NCBI RefSeq assembly: GCF_029889885.1
Contig: NZ_JARANY010000008.1
Location: forward strand, 1 to 64,000
Source: Chromohalobacter sp. 296-RDG
GTDB lineage: Bacteria; Pseudomonadota; Gammaproteobacteria; Pseudomonadales; Halomonadaceae
Reading direction: 5' to 3'
Length of the DNA: 64,000 nucleotides
How positions within the stretch are numbered: the first letter of the stretch is position 1; each line of letters starts with the position of its first letter. The notes below the pieces were generated by a model. That model had not been told where the DNA came from and ran no database searches. It saw only the letters and a list, made by a program, of their open reading frames with translations. The position numbers and the translations under genes are program-made. Below, piece after piece: positions 42,554-51,444 of this stretch.

Positions 42554-45500
42554 TGCGTCTTTCCGATACCGCCATTCAGCGTCCGGTGCTGGCAACCGTC
42601 TTCGCCCTGTTGTTGATCGCCTTCGGCATCCTCGCGCTCGAACGCTTGCCGGTGCAGGAATACCCCGCCATCGACCCACCGGTGGTCAGCGTCGAAACGA
42701 ACTATCCCGGCGCGTCGGCGAATATCGTGGAAACTCGCATCACCCAGGTGATCGAAGACCGCATCGCCGGTATCGAAGGCATCGATCTCATCGAGTCGAC
42801 CAGCAGCGATGGCGAATCCGAGATCGACATCACCTTCAGCCTCGACCGTGATATCGAAGCGGCGGCCAACGACATTCGCGACCGGGTTTCCGGGGTCAGC
42901 GACAACCTGCCCGAGGAAGCCGATCCCCCCGAAGTGGAAAAGTCCGATAGCAGCGACGACGTCATCATGTGGCTGAGCCTCACGGCAGAAGGCTACTCGG
43001 TTCCCGAACTGACCGATTACGCTAATCGCTACCTGGTCGACCGCTTCTCCACGCAAACCGGCGTCTCGCGCGTGCGCGTCGGCGGCGGCAAGGAATACGC
43101 CATGCGCGTGTGGCTGAAGCGCAACGCGCTGGCCGCCCGCGACCTGACCGTCAGTGATGTGGAAGGCGCATTGCGCGCCGAAAACGTCGAACTCCCGGCG
43201 GGCTTTCTAGAGTCCGACTCACGCCAATTCACTCTGCGACTGCCGCGCAGCTTCGAGACCGCCAGCGACTTCCGCGACCTGGTCATCGACCAGGGCAATG
43301 ACGGCTACCTCACGCGACTGAGCGACGTGGCACGTGTCGAAGTGGGCTCGGTGGAGGAACGTTCTCTGTTTCGCGGCAACGGCGTACCCATGGTCGGCCT
43401 GGGCGTCATGAAGCAATCCACCGCCAACATTCTCGAGGTCTCCCAAGGCATCAAGGCAGAGATGGAACGCCTGAAATCGACCCTGCCGGATGGCATGCAA
43501 CTGCGCCTCAACTTCGATTCCTCGGTATTCGTCTCCGGCGCCCTGAAGGAAGTCGTCGCCACGCTGTTCATCGCCATGGGCCTGGTCGTCATCGTGATTT
43601 TCCTGTTTCTAGGCAATGTGCGGACCACACTGGTGCCCGCGGTCACCGTGCCGATCTCGATCATCGGTACCTTCATCGCCCTGAACGCCTTCGGCTTTAC
43701 ACTGAACCTGCTCACGCTGCTTGCCCTGGTGCTGGCCATAGGTTTGGTCGTCGACGACGCCATCGTGGTACTCGAAAACGTCCATCGCCGCATGCAGCTC
43801 TATGGTGAAACACCGTTGGTAGCCGCCTTTCATGGCACCCGCCAGATCGGCTTCGCGGTCATCGCTACCACCCTGGTGTTGATCGCGGTGTTCGTGCCGT
43901 TGAGCTTTCTGCGTGGCGACATCGGTCGATTGTTTTCCGAATTCGCGTTGACCCTGGCCGCCGCCGTGGCGATCTCCTGCCTGCTGGCGCTGTCGTTGGC
44001 CCCCATGATGTGCTCCAAGATCCTCGACCCGCGTATGCACGAAAGCCGCATCAGCCATGCCGTACATACCTTGCTCGACGCCACCCAGCGCCTCTATCGC
44101 TACGTACTCTTCACTTTGTTACGCGTGCGCTGGCTATGCCTGGTCGTGTTCGTCGCACTGCTCGGCGCCACGGCCTGGCTGTTCACCGAGCTACCCAACG
44201 AGTACACCCCGAAGGAAGATCGTGGCAATTTCTTCATCCTCGTCAACGGCCCCGAAGGCGCCACCTTCGACTACATGCAGGACTATATGGACGAGATAGA
44301 GGCGCGCCTGCTGCCACTGGTCGACGAAGGCGAGATCCGCAACATCTCGGTGCGCGCACCGCGCGGCTACGGCAATATCGAGAACTTCAACGACGGCATG
44401 GTAATTGTCAGTCTCGCTGATTGGGGTGAGCGGCGCTCGGCCTGGGACATCATGGCCGACGTGCGACAGCGACTCGCGGGCCTCCCCGGCGTCGAGGCCG
44501 CCCCGGTGATGCGACAAGGCTTCGGCGGGCGCATTCAGAAACCGGTGCAATTCGTGATCGGCGGCGGTACCTACGAATCGCTGGTCACCTGGCGCGACCG
44601 ACTGTTCGAGCGCATCCGCGAGGATGATTCAGGACTCACCGCCGTGGAGAGCGACTACAAGGAAACCCAGCCCCAACTGCGCATCGAGATCGACTACCAG
44701 CGCGCCGCCGCCCTCGGCGTGACCGTCAATACCATCGGCCGCACCCTGCAAACGTTACTCGGTGGGCGCAGTGTGACCAGCTACGTGGATGACGGCGAGG
44801 AATACGACGTGATGCTCGAAGGCGAGCGCGACACACAGCGCAGTCCCAGCGCACTGGACAACATCCAGGTGCGCTCCGAACGCAGCGGCGAGTTGATTCC
44901 GCTGGCGAGTCTGGTCACTCTCAGCAACTATGCCGACGCCAGCGAGCTCAATCGCTTCAATCGCGTCCGCGCGATCACCCTGGAAGCCAATCTCGAGGAC
45001 GGCACTTCCATGGGCGAGGCGCTGGGATATCTCAACGCCATCGCCGACGAGGAACTGCCCGCCGACGCCATGATCGACTACAAGGGCCCATCGCGGGACT
45101 ATCAGGAATCCAGTGGCGCTACCGCCTTCCTGATGCTCATGGGTCTGCTGGTGGTCTTTCTGGTACTCGCAGCGCAGTTCGAGAGCTTCGTGCATCCGCT
45201 GGTCATCATGCTGACGGTGCCCCTGGCGATAAGCGGCGCTCTGCTCGGCCTGTGGCTGACCGGTCAGTCGCTGAATATCTACAGCCAGGTAGGCATGGTG
45301 ATGCTGGTCGGGCTGGCCGCCAAGAATGGCATCCTCATTGTCGAGTTCGCCAATCAGCTCCGCGACGAAGGGCGCGCCTTCCGCGACGCCCTGATCGATG
45401 CCTCGGTGACGCGCCTACGCCCGATCCTGATGACCGCAGTGACTACCATGGCCGGCGCCGTGCCGTTGATTCTCGCCAGCGGCCCTGGCGCTGAAACACG

Positions 45501-45657
45501 CCTGGTCATCGGCACGGTCATCTTCAGTGGCGTGGCCGCTGCCACATTGTTCACGCTACTGGTGGTGCCCGTCGCCTACGATATCCTGGCCCGGCATACC
45601 GGCTCGCCCAGCGATGTCAGACGTCGTCTGACGCGCGAGATGGAAGGAGCGTCGTGA
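42553..45657 (+). CDS. RND multidrug efflux pump, HAE1 family
   Basis: Inner-membrane proton-driven pump of 1034 residues, the normal size for the AcrB/MexB group. The start MRLSDTAIQRPVLATVFALLLIAFG is typical. TM4 keeps the proton-relay Asp pair (LAIGLVVDDAIVVLENVHRR) and TM10 keeps the Lys (GLAAKNGILIVEFANQLRD). Two large periplasmic loops, at about 40-335 and 555-865, carry the porter and docking domains. No outer-membrane factor gene is next to it, so it must use a channel encoded elsewhere. Substrates cannot be read from sequence. Confidence 0.94.
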   Translation: MRLSDTAIQRPVLATVFALLLIAFGILALERLPVQEYPAIDPPVVSVETNYPGASANIVETRITQVIEDRIAGIEGIDLIESTSSDGESEIDITFSLDRDIEAAANDIRDRVSGVSDNLPEEADPPEVEKSDSSDDVIMWLSLTAEGYSVPELTDYANRYLVDRFSTQTGVSRVRVGGGKEYAMRVWLKRNALAARDLTVSDVEGALRAENVELPAGFLESDSRQFTLRLPRSFETASDFRDLVIDQGNDGYLTRLSDVARVEVGSVEERSLFRGNGVPMVGLGVMKQSTANILEVSQGIKAEMERLKSTLPDGMQLRLNFDSSVFVSGALKEVVATLFIAMGLVVIVIFLFLGNVRTTLVPAVTVPISIIGTFIALNAFGFTLNLLTLLALVLAIGLVVDDAIVVLENVHRRMQLYGETPLVAAFHGTRQIGFAVIATTLVLIAVFVPLSFLRGDIGRLFSEFALTLAAAVAISCLLALSLAPMMCSKILDPRMHESRISHAVHTLLDATQRLYRYVLFTLLRVRWLCLVVFVALLGATAWLFTELPNEYTPKEDRGNFFILVNGPEGATFDYMQDYMDEIEARLLPLVDEGEIRNISVRAPRGYGNIENFNDGMVIVSLADWGERRSAWDIMADVRQRLAGLPGVEAAPVMRQGFGGRIQKPVQFVIGGGTYESLVTWRDRLFERIREDDSGLTAVESDYKETQPQLRIEIDYQRAAALGVTVNTIGRTLQTLLGGRSVTSYVDDGEEYDVMLEGERDTQRSPSALDNIQVRSERSGELIPLASLVTLSNYADASELNRFNRVRAITLEANLEDGTSMGEALGYLNAIADEELPADAMIDYKGPSRDYQESSGATAFLMLMGLLVVFLVLAAQFESFVHPLVIMLTVPLAISGALLGLWLTGQSLNIYSQVGMVMLVGLAAKNGILIVEFANQLRDEGRAFRDALIDASVTRLRPILMTAVTTMAGAVPLILASGPGAETRLVIGTVIFSGVAAATLFTLLVVPVAYDILARHTGSPSDVRRRLTREMEGAS

Positions 45658-45675
45658 TAAGAGGAACGTCGTGAT

Positions 45676-45704
45676 AAAAAAGCGCCGCCGACAACATCGG
45701 CGGC
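45676..45704 (-). terminator. Second terminator downstream of the aldo/keto reductase
   Basis: Stem GCCGCCGA / TCGGCGGC with a five-base loop; on the minus strand it is followed by TTTTTT. It lies 18 bases past the RND pump stop codon, so it may also act on pump transcripts, though the plus-strand side has no T-run. Confidence 0.75.
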
Positions 45705-45747
45705 ATAACCAGCAGACAACGGTAAAATTCGGACGCGGCGGGTAAAT

Positions 45748-45772
45748 AAAAACCCCGGCCGTCCTGGCCGGG
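45748..45772 (-). terminator. First terminator downstream of the aldo/keto reductase
   Basis: Stem CCCGGCC / GGCCGGG around a five-base loop, followed on the minus strand by GTTTTTATTT. It is the first of two tandem minus-strand terminators after the aldo/keto reductase gene, which ends at 45890. Confidence 0.82.
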
Positions 45773-45889
45773 AGTTTGCACGGCGTGTCCTTTGCCGCAC
45801 TTTTATATTAGAGCCTGGGCAAAAATTTGCCTGTCAGATATTACTGACACGACTTGTGCGCTAAACGCACCGCGTGGGACGCCTCGTCA

Positions 45890-46891
45890 TCAGGCGAATT
45901 CCTCAGTATCGATATCCGCCTGCTGCGCATCGCTGTAGCGTCCGCCACGCACTTGATCGGGCGTCATCATCGCGCCCAACTTTTCGAGCGAGGCAGCATC
46001 CAATCGCAACGTCTCCGCTGCCAGGTTCTCACGCATGTGCGCGACATTACGCGTGCCTGGAATGGGCACGATATCGCTCCCCTGCGCCTTTGCCCACGCC
46101 AGCGCCAACTGTCCTGGCGTTATCTCCAGCTCATCGGCCAGCGCAGTGAAATCCGCCAACAGACGCTGATTGTGCGGGTAGTACTCGTCACTGAAACGGG
46201 GCATGCCACGGCGCATGTCGTTTTCTTCCAGACGCGTCGGATCCGGCACTGCATCCGCCAGAAAGCCCCGGCCCAGCGGGCTGAACGCCACTAGCGTGGT
46301 ACCCCGTTCGCGACATGCCTCGAGCAAGGCGATCTCGGGGTTACGCGTCCATAGCGAATATTCCGACTGCACCGCCGCCACCGGATACTCGGCATGAGCA
46401 CGGCGCAGCGTCTCGGCAGAGATCTCAGACAGGCCCACCGCACGCAGCTTGCCCTCCTCGACCAACCGCCCCAATGCCCCGACACTCTCCTCGATGGGCA
46501 CCTGGCGATCCATACGATGCAGGTAATAGAGATCCAGCCGGTCGGTTCGCAGGCGCTGCAAGCTCGCCTCGCACTGGCGACGCAGCGTCTCGGGGCGCCC
46601 ATCGATCACCTTACGGCCCAGCGCCGGATCGATCGCCATGCCACACTTGCTAGCCAGCAGCACCTGATCGCGCCGCCCCTCGAGCGCCTTGCCCACCAGC
46701 GACTCATTCGCCGTCGCGCCATAAAGCGTCGCAGTATCGAAATGGCGATAGCCCATCTCGAATGCCGCCTGCAACGCCCGCACGCCCTCGGCATCCGGCA
46801 CCGGCGTCCCGTAGCCATGGGACAGGTTCATGCAGCCAAGTCCGACGCTCGGCGACGCAACCTCTGCAAGAAGAGACAATACGTTCGGCAT
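45890..46891 (-). CDS. Aldo/keto reductase
   Basis: NADPH-dependent oxidoreductase of 333 residues with a TIM-barrel fold. The catalytic tetrad is visible: Asp in HFDTATLYG, Tyr in the same motif, Lys in LLASKCG and His in DLYYLHRMD. The cofactor end reads IPGTRNVAHMRENLAAETLRLD. It resembles the YakC/Tas-like group that reduces aldehydes. The gene stands alone, followed by two tandem terminators. Confidence 0.92.
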   Translation of the reverse strand: MPNVLSLLAEVASPSVGLGCMNLSHGYGTPVPDAEGVRALQAAFEMGYRHFDTATLYGATANESLVGKALEGRRDQVLLASKCGMAIDPALGRKVIDGRPETLRRQCEASLQRLRTDRLDLYYLHRMDRQVPIEESVGALGRLVEEGKLRAVGLSEISAETLRRAHAEYPVAAVQSEYSLWTRNPEIALLEACRERGTTLVAFSPLGRGFLADAVPDPTRLEENDMRRGMPRFSDEYYPHNQRLLADFTALADELEITPGQLALAWAKAQGSDIVPIPGTRNVAHMRENLAAETLRLDAASLEKLGAMMTPDQVRGGRYSDAQQADIDTEEFA

Positions 46892-47223
46892 GGGAGAATC
46901 CTTGTAAAACGGGTAAAAGACTGAGTAGCAGCCTGGATGACAGACACACAGCTTAGCAATATAACGTCGGACAGGGCTTCGTTATTCTTCGAACTCAGGA
47001 CGCAAAGCGCCGGACGACCCCACCTTCTGAAGCGCAGAACCTAAGAAAACTACTGGACTCAACCCCTCGGCAAAAGAAGCAGGATTTTCCCTCGAGAAGC
47101 CGCCCTCGAACACTTGCGAGGCTTTGGTCAAATAGTCATACAACGCCAATTCGCGTAAGGTGCTAATGGCTATCATGCTATTTAATTCTCGCAGACTCTC
47201 ATTTCATCTTCACGAGGCGCTTC
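46892..47223. other. AT-richer intergenic stretch with no assigned gene
   Basis: The 332 bases between the aldo/keto reductase and the second exporter are less GC-rich than the neighbours. Apart from a 64-codon minus-strand reading (46982-47176) that I cannot place in any family, I see no motif. The exporter's promoter must lie at the right end, where TATCAT and TATTTAAT stretches occur, but no good -35 partner was found. Confidence 0.45.
46982..47176 (-). CDS. Doubtful small ORF, 64 codons
   Basis: An ATG-initiated reading of 64 codons (starting MIAISTLRELALYDY and ending RPEFEE) fills most of an otherwise empty gap. No Shine-Dalgarno sequence precedes the ATG and no family is recognised. 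It could be the remnant of a degraded gene or a chance reading. It is reported because nothing else explains the gap. Confidence 0.2.
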   Translation of the reverse strand: MIAISTLRELALYDYLTKASQVFEGGFSRENPASFAEGLSPVVFLGSALQKVGSSGALRPEFEE

Positions 47224-48453
47224 GTGACCGACCCTGCCACTTCGACATCTAACTCCGCCGAACAAACCACTTCTGCACGTGCAGTGCCAGCGCTATGGAT
47301 GCTGGTACTCATCACGCTGGCCGGCACATTGGCCATGCATATCTTCGTGCCGTCGCTACCTGTCGCCGGTGAAGCCTTGCACGCTGACAACGCCCAGATG
47401 CAGTTGACGATCAGTCTCTACATTCTAGGGCTGGCGCTCGGCCAGCTCTTCTACGGGCCGCTTTCCGATGCGCTAGGTAGAAGACCCGCGCTGATGCTGG
47501 GCATGTTGATCTATAGCGTCGCTGGCATCATCGCCTGGCAGGCTCAGAGCGTCGAAACGCTGATAACGGCCCGGTTCTTTCAAGCATTCGGCGGATGCGC
47601 AGGCCTGGCTTTAGGGCGCGCCATGATCCGCGATACTGCCGCCCCGGACCGCGCCGTACAACGGCTAGCGGTGCTCAATCTGGTGGTGGCCATCGGCCCA
47701 GCGTTGGCGCCGCTGATCGGGAGCATGCTAACCATCACGCTGGGCTGGCGTAGTGTACTCCTGGCGCTGTGTCTGATGGGGATCGGTAACCTGCTATTCG
47801 TATGGCGATTGATGCCGGAAACTGCACAAGCTACAGGTCGCGTTAACCTGCCCGGTCTAGCCCATGAGTATCACACCTTGATTCGCTCTCCCGCTTTCAT
47901 CGGCTATGCAATAGGAGGCGGCTGCGCCACCACGGCCATGTTTGCCTTTGTGGCCTCGGCGCCATTCATCTTCGTCGAACAACTGGGAAAGCCAGCGAGT
48001 CACGTGGCGTATTATCTCTCGCTGCTGATTCTGAGTATCTCGTTGGGCAATTTCATCACTAACCGCACCACTCATCGTGTCGGGCTGTCTCGACTGATGC
48101 TGTCGGCGAGCCTGCTGAGCCTGGCCGGAGGCATTTCGATGCTGGTCATAGTGTTCGCCGGCTGGGCATCCGTCATTACCCTCGAAGCTTCGATGCTACT
48201 TTTCACGCTGGGCGTGGGCATGACCGGACCGACGGCACTGACACTGGCCGTCAGCATCAACCCCAAGGTCGTGGGCTCGGCCGCTGGCCTCTACGGGTTT
48301 GCCCAGATGGGTATCGGTGCTCTGTGTACCGCGCTCGCCGGGCTGGGTGACAATCCGGCTCAGGCAGCGGCCATGGTGCTGGCCACAGCTGCCATTATCG
48401 GGCAGATAGCGCTGAGAGCCGCATTGCGTTTCGATCGCCAAGCAAAGAGTTGA
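47224..48453 (+). CDS. MFS multidrug exporter, Bcr/CflA family (second copy)
   Basis: Twelve-helix transporter of 409 residues related to the exporter at 3110. After a polar N-terminus of 22 residues, helix 1 reads LWMLVLITLAGTLAMHIFVPSLPV. The motif-A loop is GPLSDALGRRPALMLG and helix 4 starts ARFFQAFGGCAGLALGRAMIRD, both Bcr/CflA features. The GTG start at 47224 has GAGG about eight bases upstream. Substrate unknown. The gene is followed by a weak stem-loop. Confidence 0.88.
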   Translation: MTDPATSTSNSAEQTTSARAVPALWMLVLITLAGTLAMHIFVPSLPVAGEALHADNAQMQLTISLYILGLALGQLFYGPLSDALGRRPALMLGMLIYSVAGIIAWQAQSVETLITARFFQAFGGCAGLALGRAMIRDTAAPDRAVQRLAVLNLVVAIGPALAPLIGSMLTITLGWRSVLLALCLMGIGNLLFVWRLMPETAQATGRVNLPGLAHEYHTLIRSPAFIGYAIGGGCATTAMFAFVASAPFIFVEQLGKPASHVAYYLSLLILSISLGNFITNRTTHRVGLSRLMLSASLLSLAGGISMLVIVFAGWASVITLEASMLLFTLGVGMTGPTALTLAVSINPKVVGSAAGLYGFAQMGIGALCTALAGLGDNPAQAAAMVLATAAIIGQIALRAALRFDRQAKS

Positions 48454-48545
48454 GTCACGAACAGTGTAGGGAGACACAAGGGCTATTCATGGTATGAGAG
48501 CAGACCAGTGAAAAAACTTTAAAATCTCTATCACTCCTGTGAGTC

Positions 48546-48562
48546 AAGCCCTCCCCGGGCTT
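48546..48562 (+). terminator. Weak stem-loop after the MFS exporter
   Basis: AAGCCC / GGGCTT stem with a TCCCC loop, 92 bases past the exporter stop and followed by CTTC rather than a T-run. It could be a weak terminator or part of the antiporter leader. Confidence 0.35.
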
Positions 48563-48586
48563 CTTCACCGTCACAGGAGATATGAT

Positions 48587-48661
48587 ATGCCCCACCCTAC
48601 AGGCATTATCACTCACAGCACCGCATCAATCTCGAGACGGCAGGCAAGATGGCTACAGTGA
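48587..48661 (+). CDS. Candidate small ORF with strong ribosome site (24 codons)
   Basis: ATG at 48587 lies seven bases after AGGAG, an ideal ribosome site, and opens a 24-codon reading (MPHPTGII...RWLQ). A second ATG at 48582, closer to the ribosome site, opens a different frame of 43 codons ending at 48713 (MICPTLQAL...MELFGT). Only one can be the main product. Neither resembles a known protein. The quality of the ribosome site is the only support, so coding is uncertain. Confidence 0.3.
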   Translation: MPHPTGIITHSTASISRRQARWLQ

Positions 48662-48767
48662 ATCCAAGGTTTGGTGGCAAAATCCCAGCGTTATGGAGCT
48701 TTTCGGTACTTGAATATCGACACTGTTTCGTGACTGCTGCTACAACGGGAGAGATTAAAAAAGGAAC

Positions 48768-48833
48768 ATGGACTGGAGATCGGTCTACTGGCTAACGCCT
48801 GTCCTGACACGCACCCGCCAACGACAAAAGTGA
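48768..48833 (+). CDS. 21-residue leader ORF coupled to the antiporter
   Basis: A short ORF of 21 codons starts at ATG 48768, just after AAAAAAGGAAC, and ends with TGA at 48831-48833. The encoded peptide begins MDWRSVYW and ends RTRQRQK: two Trp and one Tyr in the first eight residues and a basic tail. Its stop codon overlaps the GTG at 48830 of the antiporter gene (GTGA). The antiporter has no ribosome site of its own, so re-initiation from this ORF is the likely way it is translated. The gap from GGA to ATG is short, which is a weakness. Confidence 0.5.
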   Translation: MDWRSVYWLTPVLTRTRQRQK

Positions 48834-50356
48834 TAGATCGAATGGATGCTCTAATATCGCTCGCTCCGCCCATCGCCGCCGTCGTGCTGGCCCTGCTTAC
48901 CCGCCGGGTCAACATCTCGCTCTTCTTGAGCATTTTGCTGGGCGCCTGGATCGTCGCAGGCAACCCGATTGCCGCCGTCGGCCAGACGTTCGACTGGTTC
49001 GCGGAGGTGATGACCGATGAATGGAACGCGCGATTCCTCGTCCTTGTCTCCTTGCTCGGCGCTGGTGCTGCCTTCATGCATACCACCGGTGGTTCCCAGG
49101 CCTTGGCCAAGTGGCTTGCCGGCAAGGTTTCCTCCTCGAGAGGTTCTCTCCTTCTCACCTGGCTGCTGGGTGTCGTGATCTTTTTCAACGACTACGTCAA
49201 TTCGGTCATCGTGGGGAATGCCTCGCGCGATCTGACGGCCAGGCACAACGTCTCGAGGGAAAAGCTGGCCTGGACCATCGACGCAACGTCCGCGCCGATG
49301 GCGACCCTAGGTCCCGTCTCCGACTGGATCGGTTACCAGGTCTCGCTCATCGCTGGCGCGTTCGCCGTGCTCAGCTTGACTAGCGAACAACCCTACTGGA
49401 CCTTTCTGCAATCGATTCCCTGGAATTTTTACGCCCTGCTTTGCCTCGCCTCGGTGCCCATGATCCTCATCATGGGCGACTTTGGCCCCATGAAGCGCGC
49501 CGAGCATCGCGCGCAAAAAACCGGCGAACTCGTCGCCCCCGGCGACAACCCGCTATCTAGCGTCGAAGAAGACCTGGGGGATGTACCCGAAGGCCGGGGG
49601 CGCGTCTGGAATTTCTTGATCCCGCTTGTGGTACTCATCGGCGTCGCTTGCTGGGCACTCTGGTACACAGGCGGCGGCAGCGAAGGCAAGCCGCTGATGG
49701 AGGCGATCGCGGATACCGATGTCAGTGTCTCACTCAGTTGGGCCGCTTTCGCGATGGTCGTCGTCGGGATCGTCATGGCGCTGCTTCAGCGCCAATCGCT
49801 GGAGGCCTGCGAAAACACCTTGCTGGCTGGCTTCAAGACCATGCTGCCGGCACTGGTCATCATGGTGTTGGCCTGGTCGATCGGCACCGTCACCGGCGCG
49901 CTCGAAACCGGGGATCATGTCATAGCAGCAACGGAGAGCTGGCTATCGCCGACGCTATTGCCGATCCTCATTTTCGCCATCGCCATGGTAATATCCTTCT
50001 CGACCGGCAGTTCCTGGGGTGCCATGGCGATTCTGACGCCGATCGGTGTCCCCCTGGCATACAACATCGGCGACATGACGCTCGTGAGCATGGCGATCGG
50101 CGCCATCTTCTCCGGCTCGATCTTCGGCGATCACTGCTCTCCCATCTCGGACACGACCGTGATGGCCTCGATCTTCTCCGGCTCCGACCACGTTGCACAC
50201 GTCAAGACCCAGATCCCCTATGCGCTCGTTCCGGCTTCCGTGAGCGCACTGCTCTACCTGGGGACGATCATCATCGCGTCTCCCTATATCTTGTTGGCTA
50301 TAGGCCTGGTCCTCCAGGCCGTGGTCATCAAGTTCTTGGCCTCGAGACGCACCTAA
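48830..50356 (+). CDS. NhaC-family Na+/H+ antiporter-like transporter
   Basis: Integral membrane transporter of 508 residues with about 11-12 helices, from the NhaC/ion-transporter superfamily. Family regions include VVIFFNDYVNSVIVGNASRDLTARHNVSREKLAW, DATSAPMATLGPVSDWIGYQ and SFSTGSSWGAMAILTPIG. GSIFGDHCSPISDTTVMASI is the clearest NhaC signature. It may export Na+ or exchange organic ions. The GTG at 48830 overlaps the small ORF's stop; an ATG at 48842 is the alternative start. Sodium extrusion would fit a halophile. Confidence 0.85.
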   Translation: MIDRMDALISLAPPIAAVVLALLTRRVNISLFLSILLGAWIVAGNPIAAVGQTFDWFAEVMTDEWNARFLVLVSLLGAGAAFMHTTGGSQALAKWLAGKVSSSRGSLLLTWLLGVVIFFNDYVNSVIVGNASRDLTARHNVSREKLAWTIDATSAPMATLGPVSDWIGYQVSLIAGAFAVLSLTSEQPYWTFLQSIPWNFYALLCLASVPMILIMGDFGPMKRAEHRAQKTGELVAPGDNPLSSVEEDLGDVPEGRGRVWNFLIPLVVLIGVACWALWYTGGGSEGKPLMEAIADTDVSVSLSWAAFAMVVVGIVMALLQRQSLEACENTLLAGFKTMLPALVIMVLAWSIGTVTGALETGDHVIAATESWLSPTLLPILIFAIAMVISFSTGSSWGAMAILTPIGVPLAYNIGDMTLVSMAIGAIFSGSIFGDHCSPISDTTVMASIFSGSDHVAHVKTQIPYALVPASVSALLYLGTIIIASPYILLAIGLVLQAVVIKFLASRRT

Positions 50357-50361
50357 CGCGA

Positions 50362-50386
50362 GCGGGCCGCCCCTGGGCCGGCCCGC
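50362..50386 (+). terminator. Stem-loop after the antiporter gene
   Basis: GCGGGCCG / CGGCCCGC stem with a nine-base loop, five bases past the antiporter stop. It is very GC-rich but lacks a T-run, so it may be a weak or Rho-assisted terminator. Confidence 0.45.
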
Positions 50387-50628
50387 CAGGCAGGCATGAC
50401 GTCGATATCAAGAGCCTGATAGACTCGATTATATCGTTGCGTGACACAGGCCATTGCGTGATGCTTTGGTCTATAAACCTGTACGTCGCGCTGTAAGGTA
50501 TGGCGACGACCCACATCGCACCATCGATCCGTGAAAAGCGTTGCCGGCAAGGTGGGCGAGGCGCAATACCCTCCCGCTAATTTCCGCGCGCACACAAACA
50601 CAACAAGACGCTTACGAGGAACACTTCC

Positions 50629-51444
50629 TTGATTCGAATCGACAACGTCTCCAAGGCGTTCGGCGGCCTGCAGGCCGTGCGGGGCGTTTCCTTCGAGGTG
50701 ACGCAGGGCAGTATCACCGGGCTGATCGGCCCCAACGGGGCCGGCAAGAGTACTCTGTTCAATATCGTCGCCGGACTCTTTCCCCCTTCCAGCGGCCGCG
50801 TACTGCTCGACGGCCAGGACATCACCGGCCTGCCGCCGCACACGCTATTTCACCGTGGCGTGGTACGCACGTTTCAGATCCCCCATGAATTTTCGCGCAT
50901 GACGGTGCGCGAAAATCTGATGGTGGTGCCGCCCGGCCAGAGCGGCGAGAACCTGTTCAAGACCTGGCTGCGCTGGGGCAAGGTCAAACAACAGGACAGT
51001 GAGGTGCTGGACCGCGTCGACGACGTACTCAAGTTTCTCGAGATCACCCACGTCGCCGACGAGCTGGCAGGCAATCTGTCGGGCGGTCAGAAGAAGCTTC
51101 TCGATCTGGGCCGCACGATGATGACCGACGCCAAGGTGGTACTTCTCGACGAACCCGGTGCCGGCGTCAACCGCACCCTGCTCGGCAAGATTCGCGAGGC
51201 GATCCTGCGCCTCAACCGCGAACGCGGCTACACCTTCTGCGTCATCGAGCACGACATGGATCTGATCTCGGCACTCTGCGAGCCGGTTCACGTGATGGCC
51301 AATGCCGAGCTTATCGCCTCCGGCTCGATGGAGGTGCTGCGCCAGGACGAGGAGGTCCGCGAAGCCTACCTCGGCGGCGGTGCCAGCGGCCGGATGGGCG
51401 AAACGACCAGCAAGCCTGCAACGGATCAAGGAGAGCCCTCATGA
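50629..51444 (+). CDS. livG: Branched-chain amino acid-type ABC transporter ATPase LivG
   Basis: ATPase subunit of 271 residues, LivG class. Walker A is GPNGAGKSTLFN, the Q-loop is RTFQIPHEF, the signature is NLSGGQKKLLDLGR and Walker B is VVLLDEPGAG; the switch His lies in CVIEHDMDLI. It powers uptake with LivF, LivH and LivM. The start is TTG at 50629, with GAGG about nine bases upstream. The ATGA junction with livF shows translational coupling. The substrate class could be amino acids, amides or urea-like compounds. Confidence 0.92.
   Translation: MIRIDNVSKAFGGLQAVRGVSFEVTQGSITGLIGPNGAGKSTLFNIVAGLFPPSSGRVLLDGQDITGLPPHTLFHRGVVRTFQIPHEFSRMTVRENLMVVPPGQSGENLFKTWLRWGKVKQQDSEVLDRVDDVLKFLEITHVADELAGNLSGGQKKLLDLGRTMMTDAKVVLLDEPGAGVNRTLLGKIREAILRLNRERGYTFCVIEHDMDLISALCEPVHVMANAELIASGSMEVLRQDEEVREAYLGGGASGRMGETTSKPATDQGEPS

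Larger units (their letters stand above)
48454..48829. other. Leader region of the NhaC-type antiporter gene
   Basis: This 376-base region separates the exporter from the antiporter. It holds a weak stem-loop (48546-48562) and a strong ribosome site AGGAG at 48575-48579 in front of short readings. Another purine-rich ribosome site precedes a 21-codon ORF that ends inside the antiporter start codon. A TAAAAT at 48520-48525 could be a -10 box, without a convincing -35. No known riboswitch class was recognised. Confidence 0.5.

Noticed and set aside
48454-48829. Known riboswitch controlling the antiporter gene
   Set aside because: I could not match the leader to any riboswitch consensus I know. 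Only weak stem-loops are present, so no riboswitch is claimed.
50400-50628. Promoter for livGFHM with TTGCGT and TATAAA near 50455-50478
   Set aside because: The boxes are too close together (about 12 bases) for a sigma-70 promoter, and no better pair was found.
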